A stretch of 64,000 nucleotides of DNA from Chloropicon primus (Eukaryota; Chlorophyta; Chloropicophyceae; Chloropicales; Chloropicaceae): NCBI GenBank assembly GCA_023205875.1, contig CP060768.1:310001-374000 (forward strand). The letters run 5' to 3'. Made by a program: the position numbers and the translations under genes. Positions 10,296-20,800 of this stretch are shown here, one piece after another. How positions within the stretch are numbered: the stretch's first letter is position 1; each line of letters opens with the position of its first letter. The notes beneath the pieces are model-generated. The model did no database searches. It was not told where the DNA came from and was given only the letters and a program-made list of their open reading frames with translations.

Positions 10296-10962
10296 CTTCT
10301 TGCTGCTCTGCTTTGCTGCTGCTGAACCCCTCCTCCTCTCGTCGAGCGCCTTCGACCCAAGCACCGCCAACCGAAACGCCAGAGCAAGAAGGAAGAGCAA
10401 CGAGACAAACGAGGGCAAGATCCATCACGACACACACAAACACACACACACAGAGGGAGAGAGAGAAAGCAGCATCACGACACACACAGAGAGAGAGAGA
10501 GAGAGTTTTGTCAGCTTCCTGGGCATCCCATGGCGAGGAGGGAGTGAAACAACGGAGGGCGAGGTTGAATCCTTTTCGTTCGACCGAGGGGTCAAACGAA
10601 AGAGGGAGAGAGGAGGAATCCCGTGGCCTTCATCCTCGCCATCCCTTCGACGTCGTCCTCCGAAGGCTTCGAACCGCGCGCTTACCCTGTTCTCTTTCGA
10701 CCACCGACCCTCGGTGTTCTGATCGTCGATCGACCCCTTCAAACTCGAGAAAGGAGGGAAAGGGCGTGAACTTTTCCGTAATCAATATTTAAAATTATAT
10801 TCTCTATAAGATGTCAATGTAAGGTTGTAGTTACACTTTATAAATATTTCTTGAAACGAATATATGTATTTCATATTTGAAATAAGGACAACATTTCCCG
10901 TGTAGTAAATGCGTCATTTTGGGGGGAGGACGAATTCAAAAAAAACGCCAAGGCTTTGGAGG
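10296..10962. other. Intergenic region with CA/GA microsatellites
   Basis: Upstream of the minus-strand HMG gene. Holds CACACA and GAGAGA runs around 10430-10505 and an AT-rich stretch around 10785-10910, the most AT-rich part of the window's first 15 kb. Open frames here have low-complexity translations and are not called. Confidence 0.45.
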
Positions 10963-11470
10963 TTTGTTGCTGATTGGCGTTCGATGGAAGGCTCGGTTCC
11001 CTTAGAAGGGATTAAGGATGGTCCGTCCCCTCCTTGACTTGTTCGAACGAAGACACGGAGCTGAAGGACAATTAACCTCTCTCTAAACCACACAAGATCC
11101 TTTCGCTCTCGCTCTCGCTCTCGTTCTCTCTCTTTGTTGCTGATTGGCGTTCGATGGAAGGCTCGGTTCCCTTGGAAGGGATTAAGGATGGTCCGTCCCC
11201 TCCTTGACTTGTTCGAACGAAGACACGGAGCTGAAGGACAATTAACCTCTCTCTAAACCACACAAGATCCTTTCGCTCTCGCTCTCGCTCTCGTTCTCTC
11301 TCTTTGTTGCTGATTGGCGTTCGATGGAAGGCTCGGTTCCCTTGGAAGGGATTAAGGATGGTCCGTCCCCTCCTTGACTTGTTCGAACGAAGACACGGAG
11401 CTGAAGGACAATTAACCTCTCTCTAAACCACACAAGATCACGCGTGATCCTTTCGCTCGCTCTCCCTCTC
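10963..11470. repeat. Three-copy 170-bp tandem repeat
   Basis: Copies begin at 10963, 11133 and 11303, each with TTTGTTGCTGATTGGCGTTC; the period is exactly 170 bp. The first two full copies differ at only one position noticed (CTTAGAAGG versus CTTGGAAGG). The third copy diverges at about 11440, where it continues into a palindrome and a similar GATCCTTTCGCTC pyrimidine tract. Each unit holds a perfect short hairpin (TCCCTTGGAAGGGA) and the palindrome GTTCGAAC. 170 is not a multiple of 3 and the 63-residue minus-strand frames inside are not conserved domains. It could be a promoter-associated or structural repeat for the gene at 11646. Confidence 0.9.
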
Positions 11471-11645
11471 TCGCTCTTGGAGAAGACTACACTAACACTA
11501 ACAAGCTTTCAGTCCATGCCAAGATGGGCAATCTTGAAGCATCCACTTTCCCGTTAAAGGAAACTAAACTCGATCGATCATCCTTGTCCTGCTGTGATCC
11601 TTTCGCTCCCTGCAGACTTTTTGTTTCGGGAAAGCCTAGCCACCA

Positions 11646-12331
11646 TGGTGGAAGCGAGCACAGTCTTCCTTCAGGGGATGGTCTACGTAAGTGACTGGGG
11701 ACCTCCCTGTTTCGCTCCAGTCACACACGAGCTCTGACAAGAAACCTTTTCTTTTGTTTCACACACCTTGATGATGATGATGATGATGATGTCCCTTTCT
11801 CCAACTTCTCTCTCTCACACACATGCACGCACAGGTGGACGCGAAAGGGAACCTGCTCGAGAAGAGGACGAAGCAGGCAGAGGCGGCGAGGCAGAGGGAG
11901 CCAACGCCTCGGTCGGAAAACGCCGGTGACGAGAAGAACGACGACATCACCCCTGCAGAGCTCCAAACGTCGACCTTGTGGAAGAGGATCAACCCCGGTT
12001 GGTGAGTGTCCAAGGCCGAAAAATTCCGTGGTCTCTTGCCTTTGCTGACATCTCCTTCACTCCTTCTGCCCTCGAAAGCATGACGGGCTACATGGACCTG
12101 CCGAGTTCGCACTACTCGAGGAACTACCAGTAAGTGAGAGAGACGCACTTGTGTTTTGAGAGACCCGACGACGACCTGACCGAGAGTTTTCTGCCTGCCA
12201 CCACCAGGTTTGACGACAAGAACAAGGACTACATCGAGCAAGAGAAGGACTGGGAGTTCCACTTCCTAAAGACCGAGATCACAGAGTACACCGAAGCGGC
12301 CGTCAGGCACAAGATGACGCTGGAGAACTAA
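11646..12331 (+). CDS. Small conserved-looking protein of unknown function, four exons
   Basis: Exons 11646-11687, 11835-12001, 12079-12129 and 12208-12331 join in phases 0, 2 and 2 to encode 127 residues. The ATG sits in a strong context (CCACCATGG) and all donors are GTAAGT or GTGAGT. I do not recognise the family. The protein is highly charged: residues 15-55 are Lys/Glu/Arg-rich and then acidic. A short aromatic motif follows (INPGCMTGYMDLPSSHYSRN), and the C-terminal helix is Lys/Glu-rich (DKNKDYIEQEKDWEFHFLK). There is no signal peptide or membrane span. The compact size and Tyr/Pro motif recall small axonemal microtubule inner proteins, which is speculation. It is the first gene after the 170-bp repeat array and points towards the LRRC72-like gene. 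Confidence 0.68.
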
Positions 12332-12462
12332 CCTAACCTAGGGGCAATAGAACGAAACCCAAACCCTTCATACAAGTTACAATCCACCTTTTTGTATATT
12401 TTTACAACACTTTTGTTTCGGGAAAGCGTCCACACGCGAGCCCGCCTCGTGAGCTCCAAGGC

Positions 12463-13824
12463 TCAGATGTCGATGACTTCGATTCCCAGGGCCGCGGTAG
12501 CGACCTTCTCGACGGTCTTGCTGCCTGGCTTGCGCAGCCCTTTCTTCAACTCGTTCTCGTCCATATCCAGCTTCCACGAGTAGAGTCTGAACACATCTTT
12601 TGACTTGTAGTTCCCTTCTAGGAGATCCGAGCTGTAGTTGACCCTGCTGCGGCCGTACTGGGACGACGTCTTGAGCTTTGACGAGAGTGAAGAAGGACCT
12701 CCCCTTCCGGAGTCTTGCTTCTCCTTTCGGATGTCCTCCACAGTCTTCCTCAGCGTTCGCTCCAGCTGGCTTACTTCCGGAACTTTCTTGCTCCACTCGC
12801 CCGTCCTCGTGATCGCCGCCTTACCGAACGCCAAGTTCTCCGTCGAGAGGCCTATCCCAACAAAGTTCTGGACCTGCAGCATCTCCTCGTCCGTGACAAC
12901 GTGGTAGTCGAGCACGTGCAGAGACGGCACCCTGTGTATCGTGTGGAGCCTGTAGTTCGACTCGAGGCAGCACGGGTTGCCCTTCAAGGCTAACGTGTGC
13001 AAAAACTGAAAGGAATGAAACGTCTCCAACACTTTGTGCAGGTCCGACAAGCAGTTGTTCTCTAGGTTGAGGATCTGCAGGAAGTGGAACTTCCTGATGC
13101 TTCCTTGAAGCGAAGTGATCATGTTGCTCTGCAGAACACCAAGGTGGTTCAGAATACCAGAAAGTTAGTCTGCTTGCTCCTCTTTCTCGACACCACCACC
13201 AGCACAGGAGAAAGACTTGAACTTGAGGACTGACTATTGACTTACGTGCAAGTAAAGCTCCTTGATCCTGAAGTTCGCGTCCAGGTTGGTCACACTGACG
13301 AGCTTGTTGTTGTTCAACCACAACACTTCCAAGTTCGACTGGGGGGGGGAGGGAAGCAGCACACGCGGAGTCAGTTGAGTCTGGCCAGACTTCCACATTC
13401 ACTTTTGTGCAACACGTACCAGTCTCTCGAAGCCGTGAATTTCTTCGATGCCTGTGCCACCCCGACGGGAGGACAAGAGCAAGCAAGGAACAAAGGAAAA
13501 ATCTTTAGTATTTGTCCACTTAAAGCACACGCCAACAGAGAGATGGAGAGAGATGGAGAGAGAAGGAGCCCCCCCACACCCAATATATATACAACTCCTA
13601 TACATATAGAACCTATCCTCTATTGTCTGACCCGCTCACTCACCTTGGTTGGCCAAGTGCAACTCGGTGCACTCTCTGACATATTTCTCGTTCCTTCCCT
13701 CTCCCACAAGCTGCTTGAGGGGTTCACTCAGCACCTTGGGCCGCTTCATGGCGACACCCTTCGCCAAGTCTGACCACCTTGGGTTCTCTCTCTCTCTCTC
13801 TCTCTCTAATTCGACGATTTCCAT
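12463..13824 (-). CDS. LRRC72-like leucine-rich repeat protein
   Basis: Exons 13644-13824, 13420-13451, 13246-13338 and 12463-13128 join in phases 1, 0 and 0 to give 323 residues. A stop lies just upstream in frame of the ATG at 13824. About five leucine-rich repeats cover residues 50-180 (for example SNLEVLWLNNNKLVSV and FLQILNLENNCLSDL). They end in an LRR cap, NYRLHTIHRVPSLHVLDYHV, which matches the LRRC72/LRRC23 group. Small LRR proteins of this kind are mostly cilium-associated. The C-terminal third is basic and unassigned. A GA microsatellite is translated as RERERERE near residue 8. The 3' end converges on the 127-residue gene with about 130 nt between stops. Confidence 0.78.
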
Positions 13825-14192
13825 TTTGAGTCAAAATACGTGAGGGTCTGAGACACGGGGCCAGGGGGCCGAGACCGCACAACACCGTGAGGGGGAGGCA
13901 CCAGTAGCAGTAGCCCCCACCTTGGCGCTCGCCTGTGATGCGCGCGTGACGAGTGTGACAAGCCGTGGTTGTGACCTGATGCCTTGCAGGCCTCTCTTGC
14001 CTACACAATGATGCGAAAAGTGGTGGTGGGTCCGAGACGGCCCGTCTCAGGCGACGGTCAGGTGACGGACAGGCAGACCCTGGTGGCAGGAGAAAGGATG
14101 TGCACAGAAGATTCTTTTTTACAAGTTCAGTTCTTTTCTTTTGTTTATATACGTACGTTTTGGAGTGGTTTTCCGCTCTCGTCCAGCGAACA
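13825..14192. other. Intergenic region
   Basis: Between the LRRC72-like start and the TXNDC9 stop. TTACA at 14119-14123 (TGTAA on the minus strand) is a candidate poly(A) signal for TXNDC9. Nothing else is seen. Confidence 0.5.
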
Positions 14193-15058
14193 TCAGTCCG
14201 AGTCACTGAAGTCACTATCCTCGTCCTTGAGGTATTGCCTCTCTCCAGCGTACACCGACCTCCCAACCCCGTTCCTGTTCCAGTCCTCGTCGTCGTTCTC
14301 GTCGTCGCTCTCGGTCTTCTGCTTCTTTTTGAGTGCCCTGGCCTGTTTCAGCCTTCGCTCGAAGACCTTGGTCGAGAAGTCGTCGGAGCTTCCAAGCTCT
14401 TCGAAGCCCGTGATCCTATCGTAAGTCACGCCATCCCTGAAGATGATGATGCACGGCAAGACTCGAACCTGGAGCTTCTCGACGAAGAAGGGAGAGTCGG
14501 GGGCAGACAACTTGACGAACTTCGTGTCGAAGTATTTTCCTGCCAAAATCTTGAGGTGCTTGTCCACGATCTTGCACCTCTCGAACTCCTTGTGAAAAAA
14601 GTGGACGACCACGACCTCTGTCTTAGTCACAACCTCCAGGAACTTCCCTTCCTCGATCTCTTCGTAAGTTCCGTGGCCCTTGGTCTTCATCTCTGCCCTC
14701 TTCTCGGCTTCCTTCTGCAACTGGGCTATTCTCTCCTCGTGGATCTTTTGAAGGTCTGGGTCGTCCAGCAGGTCGTCCATGTCGATGTAAGCCTGGTTCC
14801 TCTCCCTAGCGGAGGCCTCCGCGTCCAGCATCTCCTGCTCGTCGTCGTTGCCCAAGGAAAGACAAACGCAAAGGAAGGAGGATGGCAACGGACCAAAACT
14901 CTTCGTGTCAACCCATGTACAACACGCAAACGCAACGCAACCTCTTCCCGAAAGAAAGAAAGAAAGAAGGAGACTTGCACAGAAAGAGAACCTTTTTGCG
15001 ACCGAGTCGTGCACGCTCCTTCGCTTACCTTCTGGATGTTCTTCGCCGCTGCAGCCAT
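14193..15058 (-). CDS. TXNDC9: TXNDC9 / phosducin-like thioredoxin-fold protein
   Basis: Exon 1 is 15029-15058 and exon 2 starts at 14834 and runs to 14193, giving 223 residues (human 226). The 194-nt intron starts GTAAGC. Its acceptor GAGCAG could lie 3 nt further upstream. TXNDC9 works with the CCT chaperonin in folding of actin and tubulin. An N-terminal helical segment (RNQAYIDMDDLLDDPDLQKI) leads into a thioredoxin-like domain with the family signature HFFHKEFERCKIVDKHLKIL, where a single Cys replaces the redox CxxC. The tail ends in an acidic EDSDFSDSD. An earlier in-frame ATG at 15139 would add 27 residues. The shorter start is chosen because it reproduces the family length. Confidence 0.88.
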
Positions 15059-15998
15059 GACTTCTCCATAAGCTATGCTGTTGAGAGTTCCGCGGAACTT
15101 CTCTCCCTCTCGGGTACTTTCCTGTCCCCCGAAGTTCATGACGGCTTCCCTTCAGTTGTTGGTATCAAGCTCGAGCTTGTCTCCCCGTCGCGCTCCTCGT
15201 CGCGCTCCTCGGTGTCCACGTCAATCGATTGATCGATCGTATCGTCGTAAGCTCGACAGCTTCAAGCCGCTTGAGCGAGCGAGTTTGAACTTTTCTTTCT
15301 TCTTTGCAGGAAACAAGGGAGAGAAGGGAGAGAGAGGGAGAGGGAGAGGGAGAGGGAGAGAGAGAGAGAGGGACGTTCTCCTTGCTGCTTTCTTTCCTTA
15401 ATGAAAGGAATGAATTCCTCGATGCATCAGGCTTTCGTTGCGTGAAGTTGGAAGTTCCCACCCAACCCAGAGAGAGCGAGAGCGAGCGAGAGAGAGAGGA
15501 GAGATATTTCTGCTCATTGGTTGAGAGAAGTATGAAGAAGAGCCGCCACTTCAAGTCAACAACACTGGGTGTGCCGCACACTGCCAACTGTTGGGCCCGC
15601 GTCCCTCCGACTTTTCCAATTCCAATGAAACCAAACTTTGTGCTCACTAAAACCATCTAAACTCCAAAGGACGCAAGGAGTTTCCTCATCGGCTTGGCGT
15701 GGAGTTCGTCTCCCCCCCAAACCCACGGCCCCCAAACAGACAAAGGATTACTGCTCCCTGCTCTCCCTCTCTCTTCTTCACTCGAAGGGAAGGAAGGAGG
15801 CGAACCATGTGTTCTCCCATAGAGATTCCATGTAAAGTAGATCTCTCATTTAAAGTTCAATCCCTCTCATAGAACAGTTTGTCCATGGACAAGTTCTCCA
15901 ACGTTTGGAGCCAAGGCCAAGATTGAAGTTGGATCCTCTGAGCTTGTGACTTGCTTGACTTGAACGGCACTTGCTTGACGGAACTACCTGACACCACC
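15059..15998. other. Intergenic region
   Basis: Divergent promoter space between TXNDC9 (minus) and the PLAC8 gene (plus). Contains a GGGAGA/GAGAGA purine tract around 15325-15372 and a GA-rich stretch at 15471-15502. The frame at 15165-15656 on the minus strand is not accepted as a gene. Confidence 0.45.
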
Positions 15999-16602
15999 AT
16001 GGCGACCGTAACAACCGTTGGCGGCAACAACAACAACCAGATGGACTTGTGGCAGGCCACTCTTTGTGGTTGCTTTGACGACTGCAGCAGTTGCTGCCTT
16101 ACCACCTTCTGTGCTTGCTGCCAGTACGGAAGGAATGTGGAGGCTACCACTGGAAACGGGTGCTTTGTGCCTTGTCTCACGTACTTCTGCCTCTTGTTGT
16201 GGTTCCCTCCAGCGATCCCATGCGTCTTGTCTTCCAACAGGACGACCATGCGTCAGTCCTTCAACCTTCCAGCACAGGTACGTCAACCCAACACCTGTCG
16301 TGAGAGGAAAACCCTCCTCCTCCAAAACGGTTTTGTTTCCGGCGACTGACCCACGTCACTCTATTCCTCCTCAGCCTTGCGATGACTGCTGCACCTACTG
16401 CTTCTGCGGATCCTGCGCCCTCTGCCAGGAGGCCCGCGAGCTCAAGTTGAGGGGCGCTAACGCTTCCAACCCAGCCATTCAGAAGTTGAGACAGGCTAAC
16501 CAGACCCAGATGGTTGTTGTCACTCAGGCTCCACAGGTTGTCGCTGCCCCACAGGCCTCTGCCCCTGTTCAGGGAGAGCCAGCCCCAGTTTTCAAGGTCT
16601 AA
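15999..16602 (+). CDS. PLAC8/Cys-rich domain membrane protein
   Basis: Exons 15999-16277 and 16375-16602 with a 97-nt phase-0 intron (GTACGT...CTCAG) give 168 residues. The N-terminal half carries a Cys-rich segment (LCGCFDDCSSCCLTTFCACC) followed by a hydrophobic helix (PCLTYFCLLLWFPPAIPCVL). The second half has PCDDCCTYCFCGSCALCQEA and RELKLRG, the classic ending of the PLAC8 domain. PLAC8 proteins are small membrane proteins implicated in size control and metal (Cd, Zn) handling in plants and fungi. The Gln/Ala/Pro-rich tail is unassigned. The ATG context ACCACCATGG is strong. Confidence 0.88.
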
Positions 16603-17126
16603 GCGCTGCGAGGAGGAGCCTCAGCCGCCAAGGAGCACATGCGGGGGCACACACTCTGAGAGAAGCCAAGCGGTCCGGCGCCGTGACAGAAGGACGAGCG
16701 AAAGAGGAATCGAGGCGGCATGCTTTGCCTCGCATTCACTGGCTTGATGATTCTGAAGCAGGTGAGACCGCCTTGCTCTCTCGAGGAGTTTGCCCCCCGT
16801 GGTGTGGGCCTTCGGAGACGGTTTGTGGTTACGACGTTTGCCTGCGACGAAGAAGTAAGGGATAGGAAACGAAGCGACCAGATTAAATTTTGATTCAAAA
16901 GACTTGAACTTTTTCCTTCCAAGAACACAAGAGATGCATGCCACCCCAAAGCTCCTCGCGCTTCCACCCAACGAATTGTTCGTGTCCACGAGCTCTTCCT
17001 TTGTCGCAACGACTTGCGGGGCTTGCGTTTCAGGTGGAACACTACGGTTGATGTGAGGTCTTCGGGCTTTCTTCCTTTGTTGGACGGATTGTCGATTCAA
17101 GCGGGGCACTCCCTTTGATTGCCCAG
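16603..17126. other. Intergenic region
   Basis: Downstream of the PLAC8 gene. A short ATG frame (16934-17053, beginning MHATPKLLALPPNELFVSTS) might be a first exon of the doubtful gene that follows, but no donor and acceptor pair fits convincingly. The long minus-strand frame over 16621-17217 has no ATG and no family likeness. Confidence 0.3.
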
Positions 17127-17819
17127 AGTCACGCGCAACCTTTCGTTGCCTTTGGTTCTCCTCCTCTCGCTCCCGGTGGTCCTCGAACAAGAAGTAGTTA
17201 AGGAAAAAGTTTTGCAAGATTTGAACGAATACGGCAGCCAGAGGTCAGACAGAGGTAAGAGACACCTTGGCATCATGCCCACGGTGCCATGCTTCTCGCC
17301 ACCTTCTCCGCCACCCCACAACCCTGGGCTTCCTCTGTCCTGTTCCACTGCCATCGCACGTGATGAAGGTCTTTTTGCGGATCAAATGCAATCCCAAACC
17401 CAGGAGAACAACAAGTGAAGGCAAGGGATCCCATCCAAGTCGTACGTCTGTGCTCCCCCTCGTCCAGCGATCTCCTCGAACCATCCATTGACCCACCATG
17501 CCCTCTCCATGATGTCCTCTCCTGCTGATGTCTCCTCCTCTTGGTTTTTTACGAATCGAATCGAAAATTAGTCAAAGAGCAAGCAAATCAGTTCAGTTTG
17601 AAAGAGCCCTGGTGGACCGAGTGGAAGGCCAAAGACAAGGACAAGAGCGAGGGATGGCCACCCCAAGGTCCAAACAAGTCAAGAACACTGGCATTGTCAT
17701 GGGACACCTTCACTGAGTCGAGGGGTGCCACCACAATTGTTGCGAACTTTTGCCAAGAGACAAAGGTGTATCCACTGTGGGTGTGGGTGTGGGTGTGTAT
17801 TGAAGGTGTAGAGGACTGA
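17127..17819 (+). CDS. Doubtful small multi-exon gene, fragmentary
   Basis: Two exon-like blocks share compatible phases. 17127-17254 follows GCCCAG and ends before GTAAGAG. 17572-17819 follows AAAATTAG and runs to a TGA. Joined, they read VLQDLNEYGSQRSDRVKEQA and then QFSLKEPWWTEWKAKDKDK, a charged, tryptophan-containing sequence with normal-looking codon use. No start codon was found for the first block, so an upstream exon would be required. The stop lies only 23 nt before the next gene's ATG, which is unusually close for this window. I do not recognise a family. It may instead be leader sequence of the CFAP74-like gene or chance. Confidence 0.22.
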
Positions 17820-17842
17820 AGCTTGGTTCGAGGGGTGGCAGT

Positions 17843-20800
17843 ATGGTGGAGGACACGAGCAAGCGAACGTATGTGGAGACGAAGCGGGCCATTCAGAGGC
17901 TGAAAGCTCAGCAACTCTCCGTGAAGAAGATTCAAGCGGAGATAGAACAAAACTATGAGAACGTGTACAAGGAGAAGCGAGAGGGTCTGCTGAGCTTGAA
18001 GCACAACATAAGGCAAGCTCTCCTTCGGAACTTGAATCCGCAGAAGAAGAGCTCGACGGCAGGATCCGCGTATTCGACGAGGAGCAGGCAGAGGCAGATG
18101 TACCTCGAGTCGGCTATGGCAACGGAAGTGTCCCACGAGCAGGTCATGAAGTACTTGGTTCAATACAGAGAGGCCTTGAAGGAGCGGGAGACCAAGTCCA
18201 ACAAAGCGGCACAGTACATGCGGCTGGCAAAGAGGCACACGAGCAGCACGCTGAGCCTTCAGCACCACAAGGGATCGAGCAACAGTGGGATGATGAAGAA
18301 GCAGAGGGAGGGTGGCTTTCCACTTTCCAAGAGAATCAAAAAGTTGGGGGGAGACACGGACGTAAGGATGCACGAGCCCAATCCCTTGCTCCTGCCAAGA
18401 AAGTACGCTCAAGCCAGCGAGGACGTGTACGGCAAGAGTAGCGAGGAGACGACGACGAGCACGACGGAGCCTGCCAAAGACTTGGCAAAACTGGACTCGA
18501 AGAGAATGAAAGCTATGGACATCTTGAAGAAGACCTCGAGGGTGACGCCGTGGGCGGTTGATCCAAGCAGCTTCACGCAGCCGCAAATCGTTTGCGGCAA
18601 GAAGTACATGGGCGAGACCACTTTTCTGTCTCGACCTCGGGGCATCAGTTTCAGAGACTTCGAGCTCGGCCAGACGTACGAGAAGAAGGTGGAGCTCACC
18701 AACGTGTCTTGGACGATCAACAGGTTCAAGCGGGTGGTGGTCGACGAGGCACTGGACGACATTGTGAACGTGACATGCGATTTTCCTGGGCTCATGTCCG
18801 CTGGGATGATGTGCAACATGGTGGTGACCTTTCAGCCAAAAGTGTTGCAGGACCTGACGGGCTTCATCACGATATTGGCTGAGACAGGGCCTGTGGCCAT
18901 ACCCTTCGAATGCACGACCAAGAAAGCTGAGACTTCTGTGTCGTGCGAGAGCATAACTCTGACCCCCGTGATGATTGGCGAGCAGTCGACTTCTCAGATG
19001 GAGATCACAAACCTCGGCGCCATTCCAGTGACTTGGGACCTCACGGTTCTAGACATCCTTTCCGTAGATGAGAACACGGGGGAGACTGCCGGTGTTCTGT
19101 ACTCCGCAGGGAAGGAGGGAGGTGGCGGGGCAGACGAAGCGGAGGACATTCTCTCGGATTTGGGGCTGAGCTTCACGAACATCGGCAAGATACCGGAGTA
19201 CAGCCGATGCAAGAACAAGTTCGTGTTCTCGCCCGTCAAGGACATCAAGATCGTTGTCAAGGCCAATTACGTCTTCAAGACGAAGACGGGGGAGTACCTC
19301 CCCCCGATCCCACTGGAGATCACGGCCCAAGCGCAGAGGCTGCCACTCGCCGCTGTCGACAAGGTGGTGGACTTCAAGTGCTGCAAGTACAAGTCCATCT
19401 ACCAGAACACGATGAAGGTGCAGAATTCTGGGAAGACTGCCCTCAAGTGCTGCATCGTGCAGAGGCCGGAGCTCAAACCATACATTGAGTTCCTGCCAGA
19501 CATTGGGTACTGCCAGGCGGGCCGGGCCTTCACCTTCACGATAAGCTTCAACCCCACGCAAGAGATCGAGAAGGACTGCGAGAGGTGGATAGACAAGGAG
19601 ACTGGGATTCTGCAGGTGCCTTTCAAGATCCATGCTCCTGCGCAGCCCACCCCCGTGGGGTTCACGTTCAGGGCGAGGCTGACGTCCTCTGACTTGGTCT
19701 TTGAGCCCGAGATTCTTGATTTCGGCAAGTGCGTCGCGGACATGCCCACGGGTCTGAAGCTGCGGGTGACGAACAAGGGCATGCTTCCTGCAAGGCTTGC
19801 GATGAGAGCGTCGAAATTCGGGAAGGAGGGAAGCTTCCTGGCTTCGACGAACAGGGGCCAGAAGAGCAAAGGTCCAGAGCAAGCTGTGGTGTCTTTCGAG
19901 CCAAACGATGGCTTCAACGCGATTTTGCCAAACGGCACGATAGAACTGACCGTCTGCTTCTGCGGCAGCACAGAAGCGACGCATGCTTTCCAAGTGTATT
20001 GCTTCGCCCTTGGAGAGACGGGACAGCCTTGCAAATTCAGCATACCTTGCAAGGCAGAGGTGGTGCACATCCCTCTCAAGTTTTCCACGTTCCACTTGTC
20101 GCTTCCGCCGACAGCCTTCAAGCCGGGAAGCATAAGCCAAGCAAGCGTGGTCCTCCGGAATTCTTCTGGCCTGTCGAGCTGCGACTACCAATTCAAGTCG
20201 CCGTCCTCGGATTTGACCTTCAGTCCGCTGGTGGGATCCATTCCGCCCAAAGGTACATGCAGGGTAGTCGTAAAGTTTGAGCCTTGCCAAGTCGAGCAAA
20301 GCAGCGCACCAAAGGAGGGCGAAGAACCTGAGGAGGGGAAAGAGGCACAGGAGAAGGAGAGCGCCAAGTCTCCGAACCCTCCACCAGAGGACATGATAAA
20401 CAAGCTGAGGTCGCTTTGGTCCCCGTGCGTTGTCAAGTACGAAGGGGACCTGTCACTGGTCCACTTGAACGTCCAGACTTACGTGGTGAAGCCGAACCTG
20501 ACTTTGTTTGCCCCTGGCATGAAGGTCAGGGAAAGCGGAATCTGCGAGCTTGGCTTTGGCACCGTCGCTATCGGTGAGCGGCATATCTTGACCCTGCGCC
20601 TGTCAGCAGAAGAAGTGGAGGAGGTCCTCCCGGTCTCTTACAGCATGCTTGATCACAAAGGGGACTTTCAGATACTGAACGCGGTCAGGCCGATCAAGAA
20701 GAACAAGGACTGCGTTCTGCAGCTCTGCTTTGCGCCTCGAGAGACGCGGGAATACTTCGAGAAGCTGACGCTGTCGACGAAGTTTGAGAGCATTAGGATC

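Noticed and set aside
11072-11433. Two identical 63-residue minus-strand frames inside the 170-bp repeat
   Set aside because: They are a by-product of the repeat; the period is not a multiple of three and there is no domain.
15165-15656. Minus-strand frame starting with a GxGxxG-like FGFIGIGKVGG
   Set aside because: The rest is Ser/Leu low complexity from a GA repeat and lacks any Rossmann continuation; the motif is judged to be chance.
16621-17217. Minus-strand frame of 198 codons
   Set aside because: It starts at TTG without any ATG, has no recognisable domain and covers a region with better plus-strand exon candidates.
19049-20299. Long antisense frames opposite CFAP74, the ABC transporter and MCM9
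   Set aside because: Their translations are Arg/Leu/His-rich shadows of the biased codon use on the sense strand and show no domains.
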